From Dicyema japonicum (taxonomy: Eukaryota; Dicyemida; Rhombozoa; Dicyemidae): a stretch of 64,000 bases of DNA. A model generated the notes under the pieces. The model searched no databases and was not told the DNA's origin. It saw only the letters and a program-made list of their open reading frames with translations. Positions 47,315 to 58,690 of this stretch are shown here, one piece after another; the stretch's first letter is position 1; every line of letters begins with the position of its first letter. The translations under genes and the position numbers were made by a program. The DNA is taken from the NCBI GenBank assembly GCA_011109175.1, contig RDEW01000040.1:1-64000 (forward strand). Direction: 5' to 3'.

Positions 47315-47760
47315 AGCAACAGCTGTTTGGAGACTTGAGGCTGCCGGATTTCCTGTCCAATCGGAGCCACTTATACTCGCTCAAGCCAACCAAAAATTGG
47401 ACGGAACCATTCTTTTCTCATGAGAGACTGGTAAATACCTTGCTGGGGACGCCACGTGTGTCGATAGCTTCTCTTGCTTAATCTCTCAACGTCAGTAACT
47501 GACCCAGGCTCAGCTTCGGATAAGGCTGAGACCCTAAAGAACAAAAAAATTCGCATGTCTTGAAGGACAATTCATATTCGAACTTGTGGCGGTCGAAACG
47601 ACAGGAATAATTGGAAGCAGGTAACTGACCCTGCTAAACAGGATCGGCTTGCTCATCGTGAAGAAAAAAAACGATAGGAGAGAAAGGAGCTGGCTCATTG
47701 AGCGCATTTCCTTGCAAATCGTAAGGGTAAATACTTTTTTCAATTATGAGAGCAGCCAGC
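47315..47760 (+). pseudogene. LINE-C C-terminal module
   Basis: Mixed frames give 'AAGFPVQSEPLILAQANQKL', 'DGTILFS', 'GDATCVDSFSCLIS', 'GQFIFELVAVETTGIIGSR' and 'LTLLNRIGLL', the same module as 2590-3090. The KPDGMT site reads 'KLDGTIL', so the conserved PD is lost. Confidence 0.7.
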
Positions 47761-47792
47761 AGTTGCTAACTGTTAGTTTTTGTGTTATGAAG

Positions 47793-47990
47793 CGACTGGA
47801 TGGCTCAGTGTAATGAGTTCAAGACCTAAATCATGATGTCCCCGAATCGAATCGCGCTGCTCTCCTTTCGGTTGAAGATTCCACGCATATGCCTTGGATT
47901 AATTAACATTACTGTTCTTTTTAAAATAAAGTGCAAGTTCTGCCTAAGGTGGGTTTAAGTAATGGAAACTGCTTGTCGGGAGGGCTGTGT
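47793..47990 (+). repeat. tRNA-derived SINE, diverged copy
   Basis: A-box-like 'TGGCTCAGTG', B-box-like 'GAATCGAATCGCGCTGCT', then 'GGTTGAAGATTCCACGCAT' and 'TTCTTTTTAAAATAAAGTGC', with the central third of the family missing. The 3' end is degraded. Confidence 0.8.
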
Positions 47991-48339
47991 GTAAATTAGC
48001 TTTTAGCTTTAAAGATGTGTCTTTCTATGTTTTTTCAGCATTCCGAAAACCACTAACAAAGACTCAAAAAATAACAGAAAAAGTGCGAAACTTTAAAAGA
48101 ACGTATACGACAAGAATGTGTATTAACTAATTCCATTTGATTTTCTATTTTCTGAGTCAGTTTCGACATAGCTTTAGCCACAATTTCTTTCATTAATTAC
48201 TCAGTTGAGACATACAAGTAGGAATCAGAGATAAATAATGCTTCCTTTATAATTTATTTAATAACCCTCGATATACCAGTCCCACAGGTGGATATGTGAC
48301 ATGTGTCAACGATACACGAGTGATTTTAAGATTTTGGGA

Positions 48340-48620
48340 GTGGACATGTCCAGTGCGTTCGACACTGTCAACAGAAAAACATTGTTGGATGTTGCTGGGA
48401 GTTTTCTTGATGAGGATAACACAAGACTTGTCCGTTTCCTATTATCACTGAATTAACTATACGAGTTGGGAACACAACGTCAAAGCCTTTCGGGACAACA
48501 GCTGGAATACCTCAGGGAGACTCTCTATCTCCGGTTCTATTCGTCGTATACCTGGCATTGAGAGATCTTAGAACAAAATGTGAAGGATGCATGCTGATGG
48601 AGATTATATATGCAGATGGG
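48340..48620 (+). pseudogene. LINE-A RT fragment, left part
   Basis: Reads 'ILGVDMSSAFDTVNRKTLLD', 'DNTRLVRFLLS', then after a frame change 'PFGTTAGIPQGDSLSPVLFV', stopping at 'EIIYAD'. The YADD region resumes at 49830, so one element was split by about 1.2 kb of later insertions. Confidence 0.75.
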
Positions 48621-48689
48621 TGTCCAGATATTTTGGCTGACAGGAAATTCTGGTTTTAAAATTCAGAGATAAAATTCAAGATAAAAACA

Positions 48690-49080
48690 TTTACTTAAAG
48701 AGAAAGCGCAGTCAAAAATATTTTTCAATAATACTGCTCATAATCTATGGTAAATGGATTAAATTGTAGCCTTTCTCTTTCAGTGTTGAAAATATTTGTT
48801 CATACATTTGTCGAGATTTTTCTCGAGCAATAGCGTACGTACACTGTATGTCAATAAAACAAATAATGGTCTTTTGATGCCGAGATTGTAGGACTTCCTT
48901 GATAAATTTCGTCATTTAAGCGAGGGTAGTAGTTTTGGAGCGAGTCTTCTTAAAGCCATGTTAGAAAAATACGTGCGGGAGGTAAGGTTTAATCTGATTG
49001 AGAATGAGTTTATCAAAGATTTAGGAAGTGGCACACAGGAGGGATATTGGTCTGTACGAAGCTGGTGAGTCCTTCGGCCG
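48690..49080 (-). pseudogene. RT fragment of uncertain clade
   Basis: Minus-strand frames around 48830-48960 read 'HGFKKTRSKTTTLA', 'TKFIKEVLQSRHQKTIICFI' and 'DIQCTYAIAREKSRQMYEQ', the 'GF..GR...D.I..L' and 'FIDxxKAFD' steps of a non-LTR RT, decayed. It lies inside the split LINE-A. Confidence 0.55.
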
Positions 49081-49189
49081 TCCGGTTTTTAGGTAAAATT
49101 TTTAATTTGAAATTTTGATTTTTTTATAAAATTATTGAAAAAGATTAGTAAAAATAATTTTTTAATAATGTGTAGCCAATTTGAGAATT

Positions 49190-49735
49190 CGCCAATTTGA
49201 GAATTCGCCAATTTCTAAGGAAAATTGGCTTTTTTGAACAACTCTTAGCCATATGTTGGCCAATTAGAGAGACTTTACTGTATAAGCAATCTATCACTAT
49301 CGTTTAACACAAAATCATCTCCTCTGAGAGTACTTTTGAGTTGATCAGTTAGAACATTACCATCTTGTATTTGATCTGTACGCTGTCGTCGAACAGTACG
49401 TGCAAGGGTTTCTTTTTTGGTAACGCACAAGCAGCATCAATAGGGTATGTGCTTAAACAATTTTGGATAACTGTGGGTGTAGTTTCTTTACAATCTCTCG
49501 CTCTCTTCTTTATCGTATTGACAGTTTTCAACGCATGTAAACGTCTTACATTTAGTGGATGTTCGTGTAGTGTTATAATTCATTAAGTTCATCGTTAACA
49601 GTTCTTACTCTGCCTTTTCCTATCAGCTCACATCTCCAATATATGATGACATTGTCTCTTTGTCTATCCTTAATGTACGCATAGCCATCATGCAGAAGTT
49701 TTCGTTATTAAAATACACGAGTGGTTTGTGAAAAT
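49190..49735 (-). pseudogene. FLYWCH zinc finger / MULE transposase remnant
   Basis: In minus-strand pieces it reads a FLYWCH-like 'LHDGYAYIKDRQRDN', 'IIYWRCELIGKGRVRT', then 'IKKRARDCKETTPTVIQN' and 'RTVRRQRTDQIQ', matching the linker after FLYWCH fingers in MULE transposases. The catalytic domain is absent and frames shift at least twice. Confidence 0.65.
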
Positions 49736-49829
49736 TCTATTTTTTACCGTTATAAAATACATAGTGTATTTATTGATCATTTATGCTTAATTGAATTGTC
49801 GGCTAAACGTCTTTCGGCCAAATGTCCTA

Positions 49830-50580
49830 GTACCATGCAGATGACATAGATTTTGTGTCAGTAAATGACCTGGAACTTGGACTTACTTTAGAGAAAATCC
49901 CTGGAGAATTCAAGAAAATGGTCTCTGCGAGTTAATCAGGAAAAGACTGAACACATAAGAATCACAAAGGAATTAAAATATATTGATGAAAATTGGAGGA
50001 AAAAAAGGAAATTGGGATCCTTACTTGGTGATAGTGAGGACATGATGTATAGAAGAGTTCTAGCCACTGCCATGTATAAGAAAATGCAGAAGATATGGAG
50101 TCAACGAAAGCTAATAAAAACAAAAAAAATTTAAGAGTAAGACTATACAACTCATATATAAAACCGGTGCTTATGTACAACTCGGGTACATGGAGGGTCA
50201 CAGAGCTAGAGGTTGGCCCAAGAAGATTTCAAATAATAAATTATACTCTATGGCACAATCGAGGCCAATCAGCATCGACATTATTGAATCAAGGTGGAGA
50301 CTGTTCTGCCACGTGCTCAGAATGGACATAAACGGCCCTGAAAATATAATAATGGACAATTACTTTAACAATGAGAACAACCCATCATTCAGAGGAAGAC
50401 CCATAGTCACTCTACCAGTGGCTCTGAACAAGGATCTTAATGGGATTTGAAGAAATCTTAAATCTGCAGAAGACCTAGAAGATCTAAGGACAGATGCGCA
50501 AAGCAGAGGCGATGGAGACGCCTAGTGAAGCAGATTGTAAAACGTGTGGCACAAACGGGACCTTAGTTAATATAACGTTC
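49830..50580 (+). pseudogene. LINE-A RT and C-terminal fragment, right part
   Basis: Continues the element begun at 48340: 'HADDIDFVSVNDLELGLTLE', 'RLYNSYIKPVLMYNSGTW', 'SRWRLFCHVLRMDINGPEN', 'NPSFRGRPIVTLPVALNKDL', 'SAEDLEDLRTDAQSR'. Ends near 50580, then an AATAATAATA run at 50602. Confidence 0.8.
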
Positions 50581-50604
50581 TTAGGTTCTGTGAAAGTGTT
50601 TAAT

Positions 50605-51022
50605 AATAATAATACCAGAAAGAGGTCAAGGGTTAATTATCGGCTAATTAAGGTATATTCAGTTATCAAGATCGGAGTAATATGCCCTACATAACGTTAA
50701 TCCATATAGCCATTGTTAAAACAGCTACAGTGAAATAGAAAAGAGATAGATGCCTCCCGAGACAGCTGGATTAACTAATGCTTTTTAGGATTTGAAAAAA
50801 TCTTAGAGCATAACAAAATCCTTCGACTAGTGGAAATCGACCTACAGCTAATCGTGACTTGATCGACAAGACTAATGATATCTACCTTCGCTTTTGAAAC
50901 TGATCAATCCTAATGTTTTATTAAATCATGATAATTTTAACTTCCAGAAAATAACTCAAATGAGAAAATCTATTTTCTAAATATAATAAATTAGTTAATT
51001 CTTTAACAGTAAAGCCCAAAAA
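50605..51022. other. Intergenic, no gene seen
   Basis: AT-rich spacer downstream of both the LINE-A fragment and the FLII stop codon. FLII's 3' untranslated region must lie here. Confidence 0.5.
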
Positions 51023-54000
51023 TTACTCCACATTCAGACTCCAACCGTGGAAACATCGCTTAAACAAATTGGACTCCTTATGCTGTCTTTGAATCACAAT
51101 TTTCCTCGGTTTTGAAACTTGAACTGTCCCCAGGTGCTTAGCATACACCTACGAATATATCAATTTGTACAACAGAAGAAGAGTTCAGAGCGAGTCTCAC
51201 GTCAACAGCATTCACTTCTGTAGGAAACCAAACAAACACGTGTTTTCCATCATCCAAAATCATCGGAAACTTGTCAGACAGATCATTCTAGCACATAAGC
51301 TGACAAACCAACCTTGCTAAAGTCAGAGTACTTTTCCACCACAGTGAAGCAGTCATTCAAACTAAATGCTCTGAAGAGTCTCAAATCCTTAAGGAAATAT
51401 CCTTCCTACAAATAAGCAGAGTTTATGCCTTAGCGTAGTCATCAGTCCTTCCGCCTAGTATCTCCCAAAAGTAGTTGTCTGGTTCATTTCCTTCGTCGAC
51501 CACATTCAAAGCGTACCCACGTGACTGAATCATACTAAAAGTAACCCCAAAGTTCTTGTGGGCTATGTTTTCGGCAATCTCAGACTCAAGCACACTAGCA
51601 TTCTGGCCAATCCAAACATACACAACTCCAACCACATCCCCTTCAAAGGGCACAACCAACAGACAGCACAGATTTGAATTCAAATTTTGGGGGTGCACGT
51701 CCACCTTCACGTGACAAACATCCCCAACCTGTATGCATCGCAGAGTTATGGTCCCAGCGGTTGCTCGAAGAACAAACATCTGAGGAGTTTGGTCGTTAAC
51801 ACTCCCAGAATAGATTACAAAGTGTCTGTCGAATAGCGCGAGGAATCTCAAATCCTCCTTTTGCTGCAAAGTAAGTTAGAAACATACCTGCTCCAGTTTG
51901 ACGACATCTAATGACGTTTTCAGAGTCTTCTCCATCGTTGGCTTGAGGCTGAACTTAAGAAATCATAATACCTCAGAAGGAACTGCAACCATGCACCCAC
52001 AGGAGCGTGATTACCCTCCCAGAAATATGCCCGGTACAGAACTTCTTCCTCTTCGTCGACAAAATTGACCACACTGCATACAAACAAGTAGCATATATCA
52101 TCCCGAAAATTGCCTGAATTACCGTCAAAAGAAACCATATTCCTCTTTTGGGAGATTCACAAACTTTCGTCGATCAAACACGTAAGCGATCAGCAACTCA
52201 CAGTTTTCCTTGTAGTCTAGAATGAGGGAATCACATTCTTCGTCCGTTAAGTCCCGTTTCCGTGGATAAAACAACGCACTTAAGTCACTTTTCATCTTCT
52301 CTTTTGCAATCTGAGTCTTCTCTCCTCCATTTTCTCCAGATTCAACCACATCAAACGAACCAACAGGAGTTCTGATGATTGCTCCAAGGGAGAGAAAACT
52401 TTCCCAGTCCTCAAAGTAAGATTTAAATATCAGAGTCTCGTCCCTTTTGTCAGAAAAGAGCAAACCCTTCTTTGAAGAACTTAATAGATGAGTGCTTTGG
52501 CCGGGGAATCATTATGAACAGTTCCTCGGACAGTTTCAGGCCAGCATTACACAACAAAATGGGGGACTTCCTCCCTTTCCTGCAATTTCAACGACAAACT
52601 AACCAAACATAAACTACAGTAATTGTGTCAAGAATGTACACATTATTTGTGTTCAACAGTTCTTTTTTCAGCGGATTTGACCCAACGGAAACTGAAACTA
52701 CTACGGAAATTCTACCTTGGGGTAACTCAAGGAATCGCTTGTTAAAATTGACTTGATATAACTTTTGGTCGTGCTCCATCAGCTGATCAATTTCATCAGA
52801 ATTCTATATAATTCAGTAAAGTACATATTCCCCTCAGGGACCAATTCAGCAAGATCGTTTTCACTCAAGGTCACAACACGGGCACGTGACTTGTATTCAT
52901 GTTTGCTAATGTTCTCACCAATCAGTCTAAAATATTAAATCGCTTATACCTAGCCTTTGAGATTAGGAAATCACTAAACTTTCCAGAAGGGTAAATGTAG
53001 ATGACAGAATCCATCTCCAATAAATATATTCCAGGTCTCTCCCTCATAAGCAGAGCACTTAAAGGTACCTGACAAATCAGAAAAAAAATAACAGAAATGG
53101 CATGTGGGTTTAAGTTCTTAAGGATCAATAGATAGCATTTGTTCGATGCTGAAAAGGACTCTCCAACGGATGAGAACAACCCCGTCAGGGCGTTTTCCCC
53201 ACTGATATGGTGGATAGACAATCCCATTCTTTCCATAAGATTAACGAACTCCTCAGATTCGTCTCCCATTTCTTCTCTGTGAGTACGTGAGGAAGAATTT
53301 AAGAAATTCCGCAAATTCACGGCGTGGATAGCGGCAGCTGATTTTTTATCAATCTACTATAGAAAAAACAGATTAACTGAGGATTCAGTGCCGATCAGAA
53401 AGAATATTTCGTGTGAGATGTCACCTTTCTCACCGCACGTGGTCTCCAGTATTAAATAACAGTCTCCAAGGAAAAAATGCCCGAATAATTCTCCTGTAGA
53501 AAAAACAGATTACCTGGATTTAGTTCGACAGGGTAGAACTCATTCATTTCGAATATAATCAGTCCTGGGGGTATATATATGAACAAACCTGGAGTTTGAC
53601 CCACGTGTGGCTCAAAAATGTTGGAATAGTCAATGTTTGGTCTCTCCAAATTCTCGTCCCATCTCTTCTTAATCCTGAAATTACACATAAAAGAATACTC
53701 TACATCACTTGTTGTAGCTGTGTTCTGAGACCTTTCAGCACTCATTTTGAGTCCCTTAGGTTAAGTCAACCACAACCTCCAGTACTTTTTCGCTCGAATC
53801 ACCAGATGGGGAATCGTTACTTCGCAGTAGTTTAAGTCTCTTCTTTATCAGTTCTTTTCCTGTTAGTTTAACTGCAGTGACTCATTATACAACAACCTTC
53901 GACTGGTTTGGGGGCCAGAACTCCAGATGCCTCCAGTTGGGTGTTGAGAGAAAAGTCGATTCCATGAGAGGGATCCAAAGTTGGCTTCTCCATGGGAGGA

Positions 54001-55345
54001 TGTGGGGGAAGTATCAAGTCGGGGTTGGCAGTGTAGTCAATCTAAATTCTGGAATGAAGAAAAACATTAATATCCCTGCGTCTGTGAAAGGCAACTGGTA
54101 AGGTCTTTAGTTTGTTAATGGAGACATTCAAGGTCTTGAGATTCTTACATCTACAATATACAGCACAGAGAACCTAAAGAGACTGTCTGGTAGAGATACG
54201 AAATTATTGTCAGACAAATTGAGGCTGAGTAGGGAGACTAGTTTGTTAATTCCACTGGGCAGTCCTGTTTGGTCGAGTTTATTTCCGGAGAGAAAGAGGA
54301 CCTTGAGAGTCAGCAGTTTCAAGATGGAAATCTGTCAATGACATGAATCCTTACAGGAATGATGGCAATGCTGTTTCTGGAGAGATTGAGGTATTCCAAT
54401 TGGGAGAATGACTTGATATTCGAAGTGAGAGTGGAAATGTTGTTATCTGACAGGTTTATGTGCACTAGTTTGGTCAGCTCGTATAAACAGTCTGGGATTT
54501 TGGTAAGTTGGTTGCAGGAAAGGTCAATTTCTGGGGTGAGAATAACAATTACTAGTCAGATTAGACAGGTGATTCAGATTAGAGGGAAGGTTTTGGTCAG
54601 TTCTGAAAGTATTGTTCAATTCCAATGTTTGGAGGGATCTCAGTCCGGAGATTTGTCTGCAATAAAAGGATCACTTGCCTCAGTTGTGATTGAGCAAGGG
54701 GATTGCCACTGAGGATGAGGACTTTTAGGTGAAGAAGTCGTCTTAGTTGGGGCGGAATGTTTTCTGGTCAAAAAAATGAATACCAAATTTATTATGACCC
54801 AAATTAAGGTAGACTAGTCCGATTAGGGATTTTAAGACATCCCCGGATATTTTTGAGATCCCATTGTAGCTCAGATTGAGGATCAGTAGAGAGGAGGCGT
54901 CTTCAATGTGGTTGGGAACGTCTATGAGTTCATTGTGGCTCATATCCTGCCAGTAAGTGACAAAAACTCACCACAACGGACAAATCTCTTATAGAGAAAA
55001 GATCAGAGGGGATCCCGTAGTTCTTAAGTCGATTCCTGGAGAAGTTGATTGACCTCAAAGCAGGCAAATTCGACAGATCCCCGTGAATGCTTAACAGTTG
55101 GTTATTCGCAACTGACAAGTATTCCTGTGAGTTTAGAATGACGGTCTACCAGTTTATGAAGCTTGAAAAGGTCATTTGGCAGTTTACATAGCTTCATGTT
55201 ATCCAAATTGACCCATCTAAGAGACTGTAGTTGGCCCAAACGTCCCTGAAACGTTTGATCCTGTCATAATTGAAACACTTACATTAAAGTCATTGTAGCT
55301 AAAGTCTATTCCGTGGACATAAGGCAAAAGACCAGTTGACCCCAT
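51023..55345 (-). CDS. FLII: Flightless-1 (leucine-rich repeats plus gelsolin domains)
   Basis: Flightless-1 binds actin through gelsolin-like domains and other proteins through N-terminal leucine-rich repeats. Twenty-six introns (25 of them 20-25 bp) leave about 1235-1240 aa with frame closure, near the human 1269. LRR landmarks: 'GIDFSYNDF', '[20 protein letters not shown]', '[16 protein letters not shown]', '[20 protein letters not shown]'. Linker and gelsolin landmarks: '[20 protein letters not shown]', '[11 protein letters not shown]', '[10 protein letters not shown]', '[11 protein letters not shown]', '[13 protein letters not shown]', '[20 protein letters not shown]', '[14 protein letters not shown]', '[12 protein letters not shown]'. 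Two introns begin with GC (54657-54678 and 51406-51428). One boundary near 52804-52841 is ambiguous: a 38-bp GT-AG intron or a 23-bp AT-AG one. Confidence 0.96.
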
Positions 55346-55411
55346 AATAAACTAAATAATTAAAAATAAATTAATAATTAATACTAATAATTATTAATTT
55401 TTTAAATAAAA

Positions 55412-55906
55412 TTATAATCTTTTTAAAAACGGTCTTTTAATTCCACCAAATCGCAGCTGTCCTGACTCTTTTCTTCCCCCTAATCCGCCACCTAGCCTTC
55501 TAGGAATCCACCCGGGCATCACTCGCCCACGTTCGTAATCGACAAAAACTGACTTTCCATCAATTATCACTGCTGGGGAGATTGCTTTCTTAGCATATCT
55601 TGTTCTAGAAAATTCCACAAAAGCGTAGCATTTGGAAAATCCTGTGACAAGATCCCTCACGAGTCTCACATTCTTTATCCTTCCAAATTCTGACAATCTT
55701 TCCTTTATTTTTGTCTCGTTAGTGTCTGGATCAAGTCCACCAACAAAGACGGTACTATGAGGGTCTCCTTTGGCACGAGTATTTGCAGTGTGATGAGCTT
55801 TCATTGCTCGAATAATTCCTTTATCGTGAATAACCCTGTCATTTCCATCGATATTCCCACTTCTCACAGGGTCGTATTTACCACCAATGAAGCCCTCCAC
55901 AGGCAT
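55412..55906 (-). CDS. SNRNP35: U11/U12 snRNP 35K protein
   Basis: This protein belongs to the U11/U12 di-snRNP of the minor (U12-type) spliceosome. It is a single 164-aa exon without introns. The N-terminus has 'KYDPVRSGNIDGNDRVIHDK', matching human 'EYDPLKAGSIDGTDEDPHDR'. One RNA-recognition motif follows, with RNP2 'TVFVGGL' and RNP1 'KCYAFVEF', in which the usual glycine is Cys. The C-terminal 'GWIPRRLGGGLGGRKESGQL' is close to a signature of this family and separates it from U1-70K. The stop lies 66 bases before the FLII start on the same strand. A LINE tail sits about 75 bases upstream of the start. Confidence 0.96.
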   Translation of the reverse strand: MPVEGFIGGKYDPVRSGNIDGNDRVIHDKGIIRAMKAHHTANTRAKGDPHSTVFVGGLDPDTNETKIKERLSEFGRIKNVRLVRDLVTGFSKCYAFVEFSRTRYAKKAISPAVIIDGKSVFVDYERGRVMPGWIPRRLGGGLGGRKESGQLRFGGIKRPFLKRL

Positions 55907-55981
55907 TACACAATTTTATCTCCCATTGGAATTTAAATTTATTTTAAAATTTTTTATTTATTCGACTATCAAAATTATGTT

Positions 55982-56060
55982 TTATTATTATTATTAACCC
56001 CAGGCTTACCATTGAAGCCCAGCACAAACAGTCATAGCTAACTAATTTATTATAAACAAA
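55982..56060 (-). repeat. Jockey 3' tail fragment
   Basis: TTATTATTATTATTAACCCC (plus orientation) followed by 'AGGCTTACCATTGAAGCCC', the recurring end of the Jockey family here (compare 15.07 and 22.56 kb). Only the 3' end remains, just upstream of SNRNP35. Confidence 0.6.
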
Positions 56061-56099
56061 CAAGATTTTTGCTTCAAAAGTTCATTCAAATTTAAAGTA

Positions 56100-56940
56100 G
56101 TGGTTGGCAAACTTTTTCTTTGAACGACTTGGGAGGGTCATCTGTGGTACCTCAGATCAAGTTCACGAATACCCCAGGGTTCTCCCCCTTTTCCGACTCT
56201 TCATCCTATTCCTTCACGACTTACCAAATGACGGAAACGAAGTCTCTTTGTTACTATCCTACGAGGATGATTCAATGATTGCATCACGGAATCGTTCGAC
56301 TTAAGTTGCAACCTCTAATGTCCAGGCTAAAGTGAATATTGTCTACGATTGGTTTTTTGTCAACCGCCTCACGATTTCTGCCGAAAAATCACTATGTACT
56401 TTATTCACGTCAGACCGTCGTTCCAAAGAAGATCCGAGAATTTTCATTGGGTCTGTTCAGATACCAGTAACAAGGTCTACCTCAAATCCCGGATTAACGT
56501 AATACAGGTAATTGAATTTCAACTCACATTATAAGAAAGTCATCACTGAAGGCCTCCAGAAGTTTAACGTTGTACTTGTCTGAATGATGTCGAATATTCC
56601 TTTGTTGCGGCATATTCGGGTTATTGGATACTACCCTCCACAGACTCAATTCAATATACCGGAAAACTATTCATATGTCGGGCCCTCATATTGGATCAAT
56701 AGTCAAGCTACGACTCGTAGTCGCGGATCTGGATTCCTTCGGGTCTGTAAGGAAGATAGAAAACCCGCTTGGCCTGTCCTTTTCCAAAGCAAAGAAAGTC
56801 GATTTGTTAAGAAGTTTCCCTCCCCAATCAGATTCCTCTGCAGGGATGAGAAAAGGCACTTTCGTATGGTAGTGGGAACAACAGAAGACCACAGACGTTG
56901 GATAACCCGATTAATTACTGGAACTTGGATTACCTAACTG
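56100..56940 (+). pseudogene. Jockey-like LINE 3' half
   Basis: Starts near 'QVHEYPRVLPLFRLFILFLH' and reads 'LPNDGNEVSLLLSYEDDSMI' (YADD changed to YEDD), then 'QPPHDFCRKI' and the C-terminal 'SRGSGFLRVCKEDRKPAWPV' and 'PIRFLCRDEKRHFRMVVG', with a stop at about 56935. Close to the copy at 29.9-30.9 kb. Frameshifted. Confidence 0.8.
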
Positions 56941-56971
56941 TATGATGTTACCTATTCAGATTTCACGAACC

Positions 56972-58690
56972 AACAAAAAACCACGTTTCTCATAATTAAT
57001 TAAAACTAAAAGGCAGGAAAAGTCTCAAGGAACATAACTAATTGTCTCAGGAAATGATCTTGAATGTTTGAAGGCTAAAAGGTCACTATAGGATATCCAA
57101 GGAACGCTTCCGAAGCTTGGATTTACCCGCATTGACAAACCGTTACTTTTGTCGTCATTCATAGTAGCATATGAAATTGCGAAATCAAAGAAGTCACATA
57201 CTATTGCAGAGACTCTTATTAAACCTTGTGCATTGGAAATGGTGAAAACAGTTCTGGGTCCAGACGCCTCTCGAAAACTGCAGCAGATTCTTTGATCAAA
57301 TAATTATGTCTTGGATCGAATTAATTGATGATATTCTTAAACAAGTTGTTTCGGACATAAGAATTCTTGCATCAAAATTTCAATCCAGTTGGATGAATCT
57401 ACCCATTGCAGTCAACAGTTGGCTTTGTTCGCTATGTACAAGAAAATTTAATTGCGTAAGAGTTTCTTTTTGTGCAAACCTCTCGAAACGGTAGCCTATG
57501 CAAAAAATATTTTCCATATAATTGAGACTTTTTTAATGAACATGATATTCCATTGGATATTATCGGGTCAATTTGCACGGACGGTGCTCCGGTTATGCTG
57601 GGAAACAGGTAGGGGTTTGCAGCCCATTTGAAAAAACATGTTCCAGGTTAAATGTTACTCACTGTATTCTTCATCTTGCATGCACTCGTATCGAAGTCTT
57701 TGCCGATTAAGTTAAAAAATGTGTCAAATCGTGAATTTTATTCGAGGAAGGGATTTGAATCATAGACTATTCAAAAGCATTATGTATTGATTATGATGCC
57801 GAAGCCACTGTTCACTTTTATCTTACCGATGTTAGATGGCTGTCAAGAGGTCGTGTTATGACAAGATTTTTAATTCTCTGACTTGAAATCGAACAATTTT
57901 TATTTGAAAAAAACTCTGAACTACTTGATTGTTTCAAATCTCCAAATTTTGTTATTTTGTTGGCATATTTAGCTGACATTTTCAATCACCTTAACCAATT
58001 GAGTCTTTCAATTCAAGGGAAAAAGATGCTTCTGACAATATACGTGCCTTCAGTAATAAACTGTTGTTGTGGACTCGACGTACGTATTTTTCCAATTTTC
58101 CAACACTGGATGAAATCGGCATTGAATCCAACTCGACTTTTGATAAAATTATTAAAACAAATCAACAGTCATGTTGAATGTTTAAAACTTTTATTTGATG
58201 GATACTTTTCAATTGGAAATAAAGAATCTGATACCTAGATTGTTAACCCATTTGCTTTCAAAATAGTGAAGATGGCGATAGAGATGAGGATAAAGACAAT
58301 TTGATTGAAATGCAAGCATGTACATCACTGAAAATGTTGTACGGCTCAAATTCTTTGGATGTTTTTTGGAGCGGTTCCCAAGTTGGGTTTCAGACCCTTG
58401 AAAAAAACTGCAAATTCTGGTTCCATTTGCAACAACTTGGCTATGTGAATCTGGATTTTCATCTCTAGCATATATAACAAAATAAGTACTGAAACCCTCT
58501 TAACCCTGAAAACGATCTCAGAATTACACTATCAAACAAAAAACCACGTTTCGAATAATTAATACTAAAAAGGCAGGAAAAGTCTCAAGGAACACAACTA
58601 TTTTTTTAATAAAATTCGAATTCTGTTAGATTTAAAATCGGGGGGTGTGAGGTTGGTTTTTAAAATTTTTTGGGGTGAGAACTCAAACGA
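56972..58690 (+). mobile_element. hAT (ZBED5/FAM200-like) transposase remnant
   Basis: Coding pieces from 57140 to 58250 follow FAM200/ZBED5-type transposases in order: 'VAYEIAKSKKSHTIAETLIK', 'PCALEMVKTVLGPDASRKLQ', 'GSICTDGAPVMLGNRXGFAA', 'DVRWLSRGRVMTRFL', 'ILLAYLADIFNHLNQLSLSI', 'LLKQINSHVECLKLLFDGYF'. Many frameshifts and stops. A 66-69-bp direct repeat flanks it (56972-57040 and 58535-58600). At about 58640-58680 the sequence GGGGGGTGTGAGG...TTTTTTGGGGTG resembles the subterminal region of these hATs. Confidence 0.8.

Noticed and set aside
53660-53690. A possible extra 29-bp intron in FLII near '[13 protein letters not shown]'.
   Set aside because: Removing it breaks the frame at once; leaving it in keeps the frame and the overall length check.
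53596-54712. Plus-strand ORFs over 53596-54712.
   Set aside because: They are antisense shadows of FLII leucine-rich-repeat and gelsolin exons.
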